Assembly (NCBI RefSeq): GCF_902459655.1
Contig: NZ_CABPSB010000002.1
Span: 434,001-498,000 of the forward strand
Direction of reading: 5' to 3'
DNA from: Pandoraea anhela
GTDB lineage: Bacteria; Pseudomonadota; Gammaproteobacteria; Burkholderiales; Burkholderiaceae
Length of the DNA stretch: 64,000 nucleotides
Below the pieces are notes generated by a model. It had not been told where the DNA came from. It worked only from the letters and a program-made list of their open reading frames with translations, and searched no databases. The position numbers were made by a program, and so were the translations under genes. Positions 53,901-60,627 of the stretch are shown in pieces (position 1 is the stretch's first letter; each line of letters opens with the position of its first letter).

Positions 53901-54868
53901 AAGCGAAACAATGGTCTGAAGGCGGCGACTATCGCGCCACGATGCATGCGGCAGGCGGCGCGCTCGTTGCGGGATTGGGTGGAGGAAATGCATTGGGAGG
54001 CGCATTGGGTGCCGGCCTGACATCCAAGCTTGGCGGCGTCCTCAACGACGTCAGTGACGACATCCGGAAGAAACGCCCCACAGGAAACGCCGACATGGAC
54101 GAAGCCCTCGGACAGATCGTCGCAACGGGCTTAGGTACTGCCGTCGGTGCGGTAGCCGGTGGTAGCTCGGGCGCGTTCACTGGGTTTAATACGGATCGGT
54201 TTAATCGGCAGTTGCATCCGGATGAGAAGAAGTGGGCGAAACGTAATGCACGAGAGTTTGCTGAACTGTATTTGCACGAGACTGGAAAAAATCTGACATT
54301 CGAACAAGCCAACGTCATGCTGTTGGAAACCGGATATCGGATGGTTGATGAGTTAGCCAGCAGAAGTCTTAAAGGAGACTCAATAGCTGAGGCCTACATT
54401 CGAGCAAACGCAGGCATGTTGTTCACAGCTTCAGTCGCCGAATATCACGATCTATTCTCACTGGGGCGTAAGGAGGGACTTCCTGCGCCAGAACAATTCG
54501 CACGCCCCCTATCACGCTCACTCTTCGAGGCGGACTATGTTAGCGCCAACAAAACCGGTCTCGGCCTGGCGGGAAACGTCGCAATGAACCTTCACGATGG
54601 CACGGTGTATTTAGGTGGGGGTGGGGCCGTTCCTGTATCACCTGCAAGAAGCGTCGTATATGGATTCGTTCTTAATAAGCAGGGCTCCTCAGTTTTCGCC
54701 ACAAACGAATTCTTGGATGGGGCGTCTTACGTGGCTGGGGGGTGCTTTGGGATTTGTGTGAACATTAACAAGTCAGTCGGTGGTAAATATGCCATTGAAA
54801 TAGGCATGGGCACTGTCGGAGTATCCGCAGGGACTGGAGTGAGCAAACCTATTAGAGGTGGGTTTTGA
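47933..54868 (+). CDS. Headless CdiA / filamentous-haemagglutinin-like toxin protein
   Basis: 2311 codons without a stop. From the first residues it is FHA/CdiA beta-helix repeat (ISGEFDNASGGTLQTNSADLALS, then many DNxxGxLxxxGxL repeats) to about residue 1200; then haemagglutinin-repeat type 2 (about 1200-1850), a helical pre-toxin region (about 1930-2090: DQSRLMQAATAAGEAVA, GGALVAGLGGGNALGGALGAG, GFNTDRFNRQLHPDE), and a variable C-terminal toxin region (about 2095-2311) rich in Gly (GGCFGICVNINKSVGG). It lacks a Sec signal, the TPS domain and a nearby CdiB, so as it stands it cannot be secreted by the normal two-partner route. Start codon uncertain (GTG 47933 or ATG 47960). Overlaps the next gene by four bases. 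Confidence 0.85.
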   Translation: MLAVRHGDAMSLQISGEFDNASGGTLQTNSADLALSPVRINNNGGTITHAGNGTLTLDAHGGPGEILNVGGTVRSNGDTIIRADDLDNSAGSISSKGGLSATLRGALANAGGKWLTNGDVTLVSKTLTNTDGVITGGAKSTIHVDALTNRGGAIVSPDLEVTSRTTLDNDHGTLKANQLSLTATDLLNRGGTITHYGASPMRIDVNGLLDNAAGGVLQSKGSDLTLTPSSLNNNGGKILSASAGKLTIAPGGGMGTLTNVGGEIVAGGALSVLAAHLDNTQGALSARGAFQANTLGNLINSHGLIRSLGPISLDTDGDLRNAGGRIQSGTEGGSHSLSARAATIDNAEGLVGNLGKGDTAMRSLGGIVNRGGVVTGSGRVAVTAATIDNTDGAQLSGASISASADTLDNTGGNIGNIAGLPGDISLAATGVLTNAGGEIGATRDLDVRAASLVGGGGYRATQDVVIDVGGDFTHQPTFQFSAGRHLSITLPGTFTNGNAFSAIRHLTVSAGDITNYGSITAGGTLATRSRTLRNVGSLVGGDVSFTATSRLSNIGASALIGATNADGTLALLAPVIDNVDDTTGTDSQATTAIYGLGRVVIAGLKDVSGRYLNASRIQNHSALIQSGKDMALHADQVTNTRRSMQTSGFSTSVDPELITRLGISLSGRTGEVNTRNPNAIGGVYIEQPHGGEWNSDYIFTSYWGVATANTVTSISPQAQIMSGANLNASAVGLFQNYWSAVSATGDIAMPATLDQNSWRDQTAPAVSVRYSGHYHYNNYDNSKHDWQLPFGDATFTTHRPGGYSQVAPADVRTYALPAYESSFVANGTLSGSGVSIENTAGNAGTPSLGLLPGQNATGVNVGTFDGHASGANTGVASFQHDGILIDPVIASAVALDVIANLTIPQGGLFRPTTAPGATYVIESNPAFTNAKTFISSDYYLKQIGVDPQTVIKRLGDGMYEQQLVRNQITALTGRPVPGPFGDTERMFEAMMASGAALSRSLNLSLGMSLSAEQVAALTSDVIVMQTQVVDGQTVLVPVVYLAQTGRQTLNGPLIAARDVDLKDTQRLTNSGTLSAERTLAVDGKAIDNAFGALQSGGLMTLSTVGDVDLSSATVNAGSLALKAGGDLTLDTTVNRVDQVSDTGATRTSTTLGPVATLNVTGDAVIATGGNFEQNAGALNVGGNLGMAIGGDWELNTVQTGEQKVVSRANGVSDTNINAATGSAATVGGVSDIGVGGNLSATGADINLKGGGAIAARGNVTLQAAVTTSTVRSRSADSDYSESSYRSDDTIMGTTVRAGDTLTIASGNDIALRGSGVTLESGTATLAAARDVIVGEVAETHEYRSRHEGSRSGFASSKRTTRTMDSKAEQANGSMISADAVAIVAGNDLSVRGSTIVGGEGVALQAGRDLTIQSTDNQSESHSFYEAKRSGFGTSGGVGISYGASEQRDRTNESRVTQTRSLVGALDGNVSRIAGNELLVRGSDIVANGDVTGIGQNVTVESSVNRQQQDETHEMKRSGFTLAIKSPVIDAVQNVANQTRAVVDNGGDARVSALRGYAAGSGAYSAYGEGKAAIDALKKGEVPEGKIELSWGSSSSKSTSSMDMAQNDASHIRAGGAVALIATGDAASGKGDVNVTGSDVDARDVLLQATHQVNLRNSTNTESTRSDNQSKNLGFGVSYGTSGFGVSASMSKANGDANTDSTFQNNTHINASNAAVIVSGGDTNIVGAVVDAKTVVARVGGGLNVASAQDTTEGSAHQQSMGGGVNLSMAGASGSASYARGNASGNYAGVVEQSGLQAGGGGFDIAVAGNTDLKGAYIESTADASQNHLTTGTLTFSDIENHSDYSANSFGFGGGFTVGNGGANERTTGKTSGKNKGGISPMLPQMESGSERATTRTGVSEGTIVITDTANQTQDLANLSRDTEDLNGTVTRTPDLQNLLSDQSRLMQAATAAGEAVARDIGTYANKKADEAKKLAEKTNDPALKAQYLEEAKQWSEGGDYRATMHAAGGALVAGLGGGNALGGALGAGLTSKLGGVLNDVSDDIRKKRPTGNADMDEALGQIVATGLGTAVGAVAGGSSGAFTGFNTDRFNRQLHPDEKKWAKRNAREFAELYLHETGKNLTFEQANVMLLETGYRMVDELASRSLKGDSIAEAYIRANAGMLFTASVAEYHDLFSLGRKEGLPAPEQFARPLSRSLFEADYVSANKTGLGLAGNVAMNLHDGTVYLGGGGAVPVSPARSVVYGFVLNKQGSSVFATNEFLDGASYVAGGCFGICVNINKSVGGKYAIEIGMGTVGVSAGTGVSKPIRGGF

Positions 54869-55296
54869 AAAATGGTGGCGGATTTCTTTTTTCAATAGTT
54901 TTCTTTATTGCAATTTCAGCGGGCATGGTCTATTCATGCGCGACCGGGCCGTCAATCTATGAAATTAGGGCAGCGCGAGCGATGATGAGGGAAGACATGA
55001 AAATTATCCGTGAAAATTCTTACGGAATAATTGATTTCAATGATGATCAAAAAACGAAAATTGGTAGCGCGAGTATTTCAATAGAAATATCTCCTGATTA
55101 TTGGAATTTTACTTCGTTTGATAAATACAAATCCCTTTTGGGGTCGCTCGGGTGGCGTTATTCTAGATCCCAGGAGGGGGAGGATTTTTTTTGCAAAGAT
55201 GGCGCTTCAACATCAATTTTGCAAATTGAAAAAAACAACAGATTCCATGGTTATTTATATATGTTCTACCCAGCAGAATCCAGAGCTAGATGCTAA
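54865..55296 (+). CDS. Candidate immunity protein for the CdiA-like toxin
   Basis: 143 residues, TTG start at 54865 overlapping the toxin stop (TTGA), with AGAGG 7 bases upstream: tight translational coupling. One N-terminal membrane segment (FLFSIVFFIAISAGMVYSCA) then a soluble alpha/beta domain (SISIEISPDYWNFTSFDKY... STSILQIEKNNRFHGYLYMFY). Base composition is far more AT-rich than the genome, as usual for cdiI genes acquired with their toxin tail. No family recognised; assigned as immunity by position only. Confidence 0.65.
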   Translation: MKNGGGFLFSIVFFIAISAGMVYSCATGPSIYEIRAARAMMREDMKIIRENSYGIIDFNDDQKTKIGSASISIEISPDYWNFTSFDKYKSLLGSLGWRYSRSQEGEDFFCKDGASTSILQIEKNNRFHGYLYMFYPAESRARC

Positions 55297-55337
55297 ATGA
55301 ATAATGCGCTTTGCCACTTGGTTCCTACTAATTAATT

Positions 55338-55481
55338 GCGGCGACGACGGCCGGAGAAGCGATGGCGCAATCATCGCGGGGTTTGGGTGGTGGTAATACG
55401 TTGGGTGGTGCTTTGGGCGCAGGCCTGACGTCGAAGCTCGGTCCGGTACTCAACGGCGTGAGCGATGACATTCGCAAGTAA
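55338..55481 (+). pseudogene. Duplicated pre-toxin remnant of cdiA, with stop codon
   Basis: In the frame of the downstream orphan toxin it reads AATTAGEAMAQSSRGLGGGNTLGG...VSDDIRK then TAA (55479-55481), then RPAGNADMDEALGQ. This parallels residues 1944-2055 of the CdiA-like protein (ATAAGEAVA...; GLGGGNALGG...; VSDDIRKKRPTGNADMDEALGQ) with an internal deletion. The stop replaces the second Lys of DIRKK. Confidence 0.85.
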
Positions 55482-55502
55482 CGTCCCGCCGGAAACGCCG
55501 AC

Positions 55503-56360
55503 ATGGACGAAGCCCTCGGACAGATCGTCGCAACGGGCTTAGGTACTGCAGTCGGTGCGGTGGTCGGTGGTAGTTCGGGCGCGTTCACTGGGTTTAATAC
55601 GGATCGGTTTAATCGGCAGTTGGGCGCCCCGGATAGAACGCTCGCTGAACACATCGCAAACCGGAGTAATGGCAAATACCGCAAAGAACAGGTTGAAGAT
55701 CAGTTGCGGCTTATGGGCGTTGAATACTCTGATGGCTCGTCTGTACCACCTAACACGGCGGAGGAATTGAACGAACGTACGCCTTCGGACCCTGGAGCAC
55801 GGTGGATTAATACCGGCGTAGAAAACGCGCAAGGAAATCCATTGATCGTTCAATCGATGCCGTTGATGGATAGAGAACTGCAGGCGCTCATCATGTCGAC
55901 TTACGAATCCGCAATTCCGGGCCAGGTTCCCCTCAACTTCACCTGCGTGCCGACCCCGGTTGAAACCGACCTGAAAGTGACAGTCGCAAATGTTGCCGAT
56001 GGCATGTCAACTTCTGCGGGTCGATTTGGTGCCATCACTGCTGCGGGAGCCACTTTGCCGACCCCATACGCACCTGCGCTCGCTACGGCATCTTACCTTG
56101 CCACAGCGACTGGACTTGTCGCCGGCGCGGTGGTTCAAATTATGAAGCCTGATGTTGGTGAGTACGCGGTCAACGGTGCCGTCAGTGTCGTTGTGAAACG
56201 CCTATCTGACCGAGTGCCTGTTCTCAGTCCCGCGATTAATGAAACCGCCAACGCCGTCAACAACAGCTCGGCTGCGAAGGAAGCTCAAGCAAAAGTTAAT
56301 GAAATTTGGTCAAAATTTTTAAATCCTAGAGGAGGCGGCAGTGAAAATAACGATAATTAA
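55503..56360 (+). CDS. Orphan CdiA-CT toxin module
   Basis: 285 residues from the ATG at 55503, eight codons past the stop that ends the pre-toxin remnant. Residues 1-40 (MDEALGQIVATGLG...GFNTDRFNRQL) are nearly identical to the main CdiA pre-toxin; after that the sequence is unrelated: a hydrophilic part (LGAPDRTLAEHIANRSNGKYRKEQ) and a long weakly hydrophobic stretch (about 165-210, FGAITAAGATLPTPYAPALATASYLATATGLVAGAVVQIM). The hydrophobic stretch and the membrane proteins downstream suggest a membrane-acting toxin (inference). The 3' end overlaps the next gene by 20 bases. Confidence 0.75.
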   Translation: MDEALGQIVATGLGTAVGAVVGGSSGAFTGFNTDRFNRQLGAPDRTLAEHIANRSNGKYRKEQVEDQLRLMGVEYSDGSSVPPNTAEELNERTPSDPGARWINTGVENAQGNPLIVQSMPLMDRELQALIMSTYESAIPGQVPLNFTCVPTPVETDLKVTVANVADGMSTSAGRFGAITAAGATLPTPYAPALATASYLATATGLVAGAVVQIMKPDVGEYAVNGAVSVVVKRLSDRVPVLSPAINETANAVNNSSAAKEAQAKVNEIWSKFLNPRGGGSENNDN

Positions 56361-56607
56361 GAATGGGAATTTCTCCCCTTGGGTACTTGATGCTCTGGTA
56401 ATTAGCGGAATATCCATCATGGTGATCACCGTGAAGTACGTGCCACCAGCCACGTTTGGTGGGTGGCTTTTACTTCTCGGATTTGGCGTTGCCGCTCTAG
56501 GAGGCCTAGCGAGTAACGCACACATGCTAGGCATAAAACCATTCGACAATGAATACAAGAAAGCCAGAAAAACCTACACCTCATCCGATAAAGACGAGGA
56601 CCGCTAG
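56341..56607 (+). CDS. Small two-span membrane protein, candidate immunity protein of orphan toxin
   Basis: 88 residues, GTG start at 56341 with GAGGAGG about 5 bases upstream, overlapping the orphan toxin stop. Two membrane spans (VLDALVISGISIMVITVKYV and FGGWLLLLGFGVAALGGLASNA) and a basic/acidic C-tail (YKKARKTYTSSDKDEDR). Position directly after the toxin and its overlap argue for immunity. Family not recognised. Confidence 0.65.
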   Translation: MKITIIKNGNFSPWVLDALVISGISIMVITVKYVPPATFGGWLLLLGFGVAALGGLASNAHMLGIKPFDNEYKKARKTYTSSDKDEDR

Positions 56608-56608
56608 T

Positions 56609-57196
56609 TTGAAATGGCTTCTATATATTTTTGCTCCGACTATCGGAGCAACCGTTGTCTGTCTGATAGCGCTACTTCCAACCCTAATGCGAAATTTTAA
56701 GTTGTGGTACATGAATCGCAAAAAAACTCCCTCATGGGCATTTGGCAAAGAGGTGAGACTTGAAAAGCATTTTGATAATTCCGTGGGCGACGATAGTTTC
56801 GCGTTTGCAGAGGTTGCGTGTTACTTGCTGGCGATGTTGAGTATTTTGGACGCGCTTATCTTGTTGGCAGGTGCCAGTCCATACTCTCTGGCCCCAGGTC
56901 TTTCCTTTGAGCAGCGAGCGATCGTCCTAACCGTTGCCTTGATTTTTGAAATATTCTCAGCCGTCGTCTATTACGCTTTGGCAAGGCGTCTCTCAAATTG
57001 CTCCATGCTGGCATGGAGAGTGACGCTAGGCGTCTTCTTGCTAAATCTGATCTGGAGCTCGCAGTTGATGACCGTCAAACCCGGGCCGCTTCCGATGCTG
57101 CTGAGCATCCTCTCAATGGGAGGGGTAATTTCGATCATTCGTGGGCGGAAGTCGATGCGGGGCCGGAATACTGCCGCGGCGAAGTCCGGAGTCTGA
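56609..57196 (+). CDS. Multi-span membrane protein, orphan immunity-like (paralogue 1)
   Basis: 195 residues if translation starts at TTG 56609, two bases after the previous stop with GAGGA 8 bases upstream; an ATG at 56549 in the same frame would overlap the previous gene and lacks a ribosome binding site. Four to five membrane spans (WLLYIFAPTIGATVVCLIALLP, AEVACYLLAMLSILDALILLAG, AIVLTVALIFEIFSAVVYYALA, WRVTLGVFLLNLIWSSQL, LLSILSMGGVISII). The part from FAEVACY onward aligns with the next protein. Confidence 0.6.
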   Translation: MKWLLYIFAPTIGATVVCLIALLPTLMRNFKLWYMNRKKTPSWAFGKEVRLEKHFDNSVGDDSFAFAEVACYLLAMLSILDALILLAGASPYSLAPGLSFEQRAIVLTVALIFEIFSAVVYYALARRLSNCSMLAWRVTLGVFLLNLIWSSQLMTVKPGPLPMLLSILSMGGVISIIRGRKSMRGRNTAAAKSGV

Positions 57197-57216
57197 TTGA
57201 TAAGAGTGAATGTTTG

Positions 57217-57642
57217 ATGGAAAAGAAATCCCTAAAAGACAATTTTCTGATTGCCCAAGTTGCGTTTTGTTATTTTGCTGTATTCAACGCATTTGTTCTT
57301 GTACTGGCGTTGATCGGAACCGACTATTCTTTGAACGGCGCACCATTACTTCAAAGAATATCGATTTTGGCGAGCACCATCGCGAACGTATTTCTGATAA
57401 CGCTCGGATTCTCAGTCATGGCCATGAGCCTGGAGCGGTGTACGAAAGTCGTTTGGCGGATAGCGTTGATCGTCCTTGGGGTGGCTGTGATCGTCAATGT
57501 GCTAGCGATGCTTGCGCAACTGTCCATCATGCCGATTTTGAGCACCGTGGTTTCGGTCGCGGGTATTGCATCATTGATCTATGAGCGAAACGCGGTTTTC
57601 GGGAAGTCAAAGAGCGATACTTCGGGCGTCGTGCATGGCTGA
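57217..57642 (+). CDS. Multi-span membrane protein, orphan immunity-like (paralogue 2)
   Basis: 141 residues from the ATG at 57217. It shares layout and spaced identities with the preceding protein: AQVAFCY / AEVACY, a YSL before an R-I-IL helix, a C...WR pair and a closing PIL..V.S..GI.SLI.R. It has four membrane spans (LIAQVAFCYFAVFNAFVLVLALIG, ISILASTIANVFLITLGFSV, RIALIVLGVAVIVNVLAML, STVVSVAGIASLIY). A duplicated immunity gene or remnants of a displaced toxin/immunity pair are the likely readings. Confidence 0.6.
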   Translation: MEKKSLKDNFLIAQVAFCYFAVFNAFVLVLALIGTDYSLNGAPLLQRISILASTIANVFLITLGFSVMAMSLERCTKVVWRIALIVLGVAVIVNVLAMLAQLSIMPILSTVVSVAGIASLIYERNAVFGKSKSDTSGVVHG

Positions 57643-57921
57643 TACCCGGCTCTCCTTAAGCACCGAGATGAAACCCCGCTTCAACGGACTTCGCGGATGA
57701 GATTGCGCAATTTACATCGTTTCATTGGGTGTCCCGATCAGGAAGCTTCGCGCAATGTCGATTGCGCGCTTCATTTGATTTATGTCATGTAAGTTGCAAC
57801 CGTTACAACAGTTACATACAACCACCCAAAACCTACTCCCCTTTGGGTTTACGCTTCGTCCACAGCTCACGGCGATGCAGAATGTACGTCCCGGTGAGCC
57901 CTCATACGGAGACGAGCGTCG

Positions 57922-59145
57922 ATGACCAAACCCCATATCACTCTGTTTGCCGCCCTTGCGGCCACCGCCGCTATTAGCTGGATGGCTTTCAGTGCGCGCA
58001 GTTATGCCGCCGAGTCCGGCGCGCAGGTTCAGACGAATCCCCGTCAGGAACAGATCAAATCGCTCGTCGATGAAACCATCACGCCGCTCATGGCGCGTCA
58101 GGACATTCCGGGCATGGCCGTCGGTGTCGTCGTCGACGGACAGTCTTATGTCTTCGATTACGGTGTCGCCGACAAAGCCGCCAACAAACCCGTCACCCCC
58201 AACACGCTGTTCGAAATCGGCTCCGTCAGCAAGACCTTCACCGCCACACTCGCGACCTACGCGCAAGCCGCCGGTGTGTTCGCGCTCACCGACAAGGTCA
58301 GCCGCTTCGCCCCCGAGTTCACAGACACGCCGTTCGGGGACGTCAAACTCCTCAATCTCGCCACGCACACCACGGGCGGCATGCCGCTTCAAGTCCCGGA
58401 CAACGTCACGAATACCGACGAAATCACGCAGTACCTCAAGGCATGGAAACCCGCGAAGCCCACAGGCACCGTGCGCACGTATTCCAATGTGAGCATCGGT
58501 GCGCTCGGCTGGATCACCGCCCGCGCGATGCATGGCGATTTTGCCTCGCTCATGACCGAGCATGTCTTGCGACCGCTCAACCTTGCACACACGTATCTCC
58601 GTGTGCCGGAAGATCAGCAGGCGAACTACGCATGGGGGTATAAGGACGGGAAGCCGGTGCGCGTGAATCCGGGCGTCTTCGAACAAGAGGCCTATGGTGT
58701 GAAGACGACCGCAAGCGATCTGCTGCGCTTCGTGCAAGCCAACCTCGGTGACACCGTGCACGACCGTCGTCTGCGCCACGCGTTGTACGCCACGCGCACG
58801 AGCTATTTCTTCGACGCGCCGATGACGCAGGACGTCATCTGGGAGCAGTACCCGTATCCGGTGACGGTCGACACACTACTCGACGGCAACTCGTCGCGCA
58901 TGGCGTACGAACCGACGCCGGTGCGCGAACTCGCGCCACCGATGGCGCCGTCACCGGTCGCCTGGGTGAACAAGACCGGATCGACCAATGGCTTCGGCAC
59001 GTACGTGGCGTTCGTGCCGTCGAAACAGATGGGTATCGTGCTCCTCGCCAACAAGAACTATGCGATGGACGAGCGCATCCGTGCCGCGCACCGCATTCTC
59101 ACCACTCTCGACGGCCTGCGCCCGAAGGCTGAACCGGCCAAATAA
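57922..59145 (+). CDS. ampC: Class C beta-lactamase
   Basis: 407 residues with a Sec signal peptide (MTKPHITLFAALAATAAISWMAFSARSYAA). All three active-site motifs of serine class C enzymes are present: SVSK (Ser 101, Lys 104), YSN (Tyr 187, Asn 189) and KTG (351-353). Periplasmic hydrolysis of cephalosporins and penicillins. There is no ampR regulator next to it, so control is not by the usual divergent LysR gene. The family also contains esterases and D-peptidases, but the YSN/KTG pair favours a true lactamase. Confidence 0.92.
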   Translation: MTKPHITLFAALAATAAISWMAFSARSYAAESGAQVQTNPRQEQIKSLVDETITPLMARQDIPGMAVGVVVDGQSYVFDYGVADKAANKPVTPNTLFEIGSVSKTFTATLATYAQAAGVFALTDKVSRFAPEFTDTPFGDVKLLNLATHTTGGMPLQVPDNVTNTDEITQYLKAWKPAKPTGTVRTYSNVSIGALGWITARAMHGDFASLMTEHVLRPLNLAHTYLRVPEDQQANYAWGYKDGKPVRVNPGVFEQEAYGVKTTASDLLRFVQANLGDTVHDRRLRHALYATRTSYFFDAPMTQDVIWEQYPYPVTVDTLLDGNSSRMAYEPTPVRELAPPMAPSPVAWVNKTGSTNGFGTYVAFVPSKQMGIVLLANKNYAMDERIRAAHRILTTLDGLRPKAEPAK

Positions 59146-59263
59146 CGGCGAACCGCCATCCGGCACGGTCCGACGTCGACACCGGACAAAAGCCGCGGCA
59201 GCGTCGGGTACGCCCACTGTGTCGAACGCCCCCGCGTCGCCTCGTCAGGCAATCGTCCGGCCA

Positions 59264-60463
59264 TCAGCCGCCGAAAACCGTCTCGAACGCCGCCGCAAGA
59301 TCGTCGATCAGATCCTGCGGATCTTCCAGTCCGATGTGCAGACGCACGATCGGCCCGGCACTCGACCAGTCCTCGCACGTGCGTGTGCCGGCGACGTTCG
59401 ACACGGTCGCCAGACTCTCGAAGCCGCCCCAAGACGCGCCGATGCCGAACAGCGTCAGCGAGTCGACGAACCGGTCGGCTTGGGCCGGCGTTGCGTTCGC
59501 GAACTCGAACGACACCAGCCCGTTCGTGCCGAGGCAATCGCGTCGCCACAACTCGTGCCCCGGGTCCGTGGGCAACGCGAGGCAGAACACACGCGCCACA
59601 TCCGGCAGGCCATTGAGCCAATGCACGACCTCCATCGCGTGACATTCGTGCATCTGCAAACGCGCCGACAGTGTGCGCGTGCCCCGCAGCACCAGATACG
59701 CGTCGTCCGGACTCACGGCAGCCCCTTGCGCATCGGCCATCGTCGATAGCGTCTGCCAGACGTCCTGGGTCGTGGTGACGGTGCCCATCATCACGTCGGA
59801 GTGACCGCTGAGGTACTTCGTCGCGGCCATCACCGAAATATCCGCTCCCAGCATCAGCGGACGGCATTGCACGCCCGATCCCCACGTGTTGTCCGCCACG
59901 AGCAACGCGCCATGACGATGCGCCAGATCGGCCAGCGCCGGAATGTCGCACATCTCATAGACGAGCGATCCCGGGGCTTCGATATAAATCATTTTGGTGC
60001 GCGCGGTGATGTGCGCGTCGGCGTCACTGCCGTCCGCGCGGAAAAACGTGACGTGCACGCCCCACGGCTTCAGGAACGTCTCCACGAAATGACGCACCGG
60101 TTGATACACGCAGTCGGCAATCAACACGTGATCGCCCGGGCGCACGTAAGCCAGAAACACCATCGAGATCGCCGCGAGCCCCGTCGGGAACAAACGCGTG
60201 CGATAGCCCCCCTCCAGCCCTGCGACCACATCCTCAAGCGCAAAGCCCGTGGGATTGCCGCGAGCGCCGTAAGTGAACATGCGCTCGGTTGCGCGCCGCC
60301 GGCGTGCCTCGTTCAAGTCGCCCATGGTGTCGAACAGAACGGTGGACGCCCGTACTACGGGCGGATTCACGGCGCGCCCGCCAACGACGACGGCGTCGAC
60401 ACCGCCTTTCGCGAGACGGGTGGCAAGGCGAGAATGACGAGGAGGGGGGGCTTGTCGGGACAT
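59264..60463 (-). CDS. metC: Cystathionine beta-lyase-like PLP enzyme
   Basis: 399 residues. Family signatures: TERMFTYGARGNPTGFALED, LFPTGLAAISMVFLA and the PLP lysine in SVMAATKYLSGHSDVMMG. The closeness to MetC (beta-lyase) rather than gamma-synthase rests on YGARGNPT and TVFLSG-type spacing and is moderately sure. Product: homocysteine, pyruvate, ammonia. ATG at 60463; an in-frame extension to 60613 would read through the 10-bp tandem repeat and is rejected. Start of a minus-strand set of sulfur amino acid genes. Confidence 0.85.
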   Translation of the reverse strand: MSRQAPPPRHSRLATRLAKGGVDAVVVGGRAVNPPVVRASTVLFDTMGDLNEARRRRATERMFTYGARGNPTGFALEDVVAGLEGGYRTRLFPTGLAAISMVFLAYVRPGDHVLIADCVYQPVRHFVETFLKPWGVHVTFFRADGSDADAHITARTKMIYIEAPGSLVYEMCDIPALADLAHRHGALLVADNTWGSGVQCRPLMLGADISVMAATKYLSGHSDVMMGTVTTTQDVWQTLSTMADAQGAAVSPDDAYLVLRGTRTLSARLQMHECHAMEVVHWLNGLPDVARVFCLALPTDPGHELWRRDCLGTNGLVSFEFANATPAQADRFVDSLTLFGIGASWGGFESLATVSNVAGTRTCEDWSSAGPIVRLHIGLEDPQDLIDDLAAAFETVFGG

Positions 60464-60480
60464 GGTCTGCGTAGAAGAGG

Positions 60481-60550
60481 GTTCGAGCGGGTCCGAGCGG
60501 GTCCGAGCGGGTCCGAGCGGGTCCGAGCGGGTCCGAGCGGGTTCGAGCGA
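60481..60550. repeat. 10-bp tandem repeat upstream of metC-like gene
   Basis: Seven 10-base units: GTTCGAGCGG, five perfect GTCCGAGCGG (60491-60540), GTTCGAGCGA. It lies 18 bases upstream of the metC-like start, in its 5' leader or promoter. The unit equals one helical turn. Confidence 0.92.
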
Positions 60551-60627
60551 ATCAAGTCGAGTCAGGTCATGCGTCTCAGGCGTGCGCGACGCGTTCGAAC
60601 GGAAATCGCGCACGCCAGGGCCACAGC

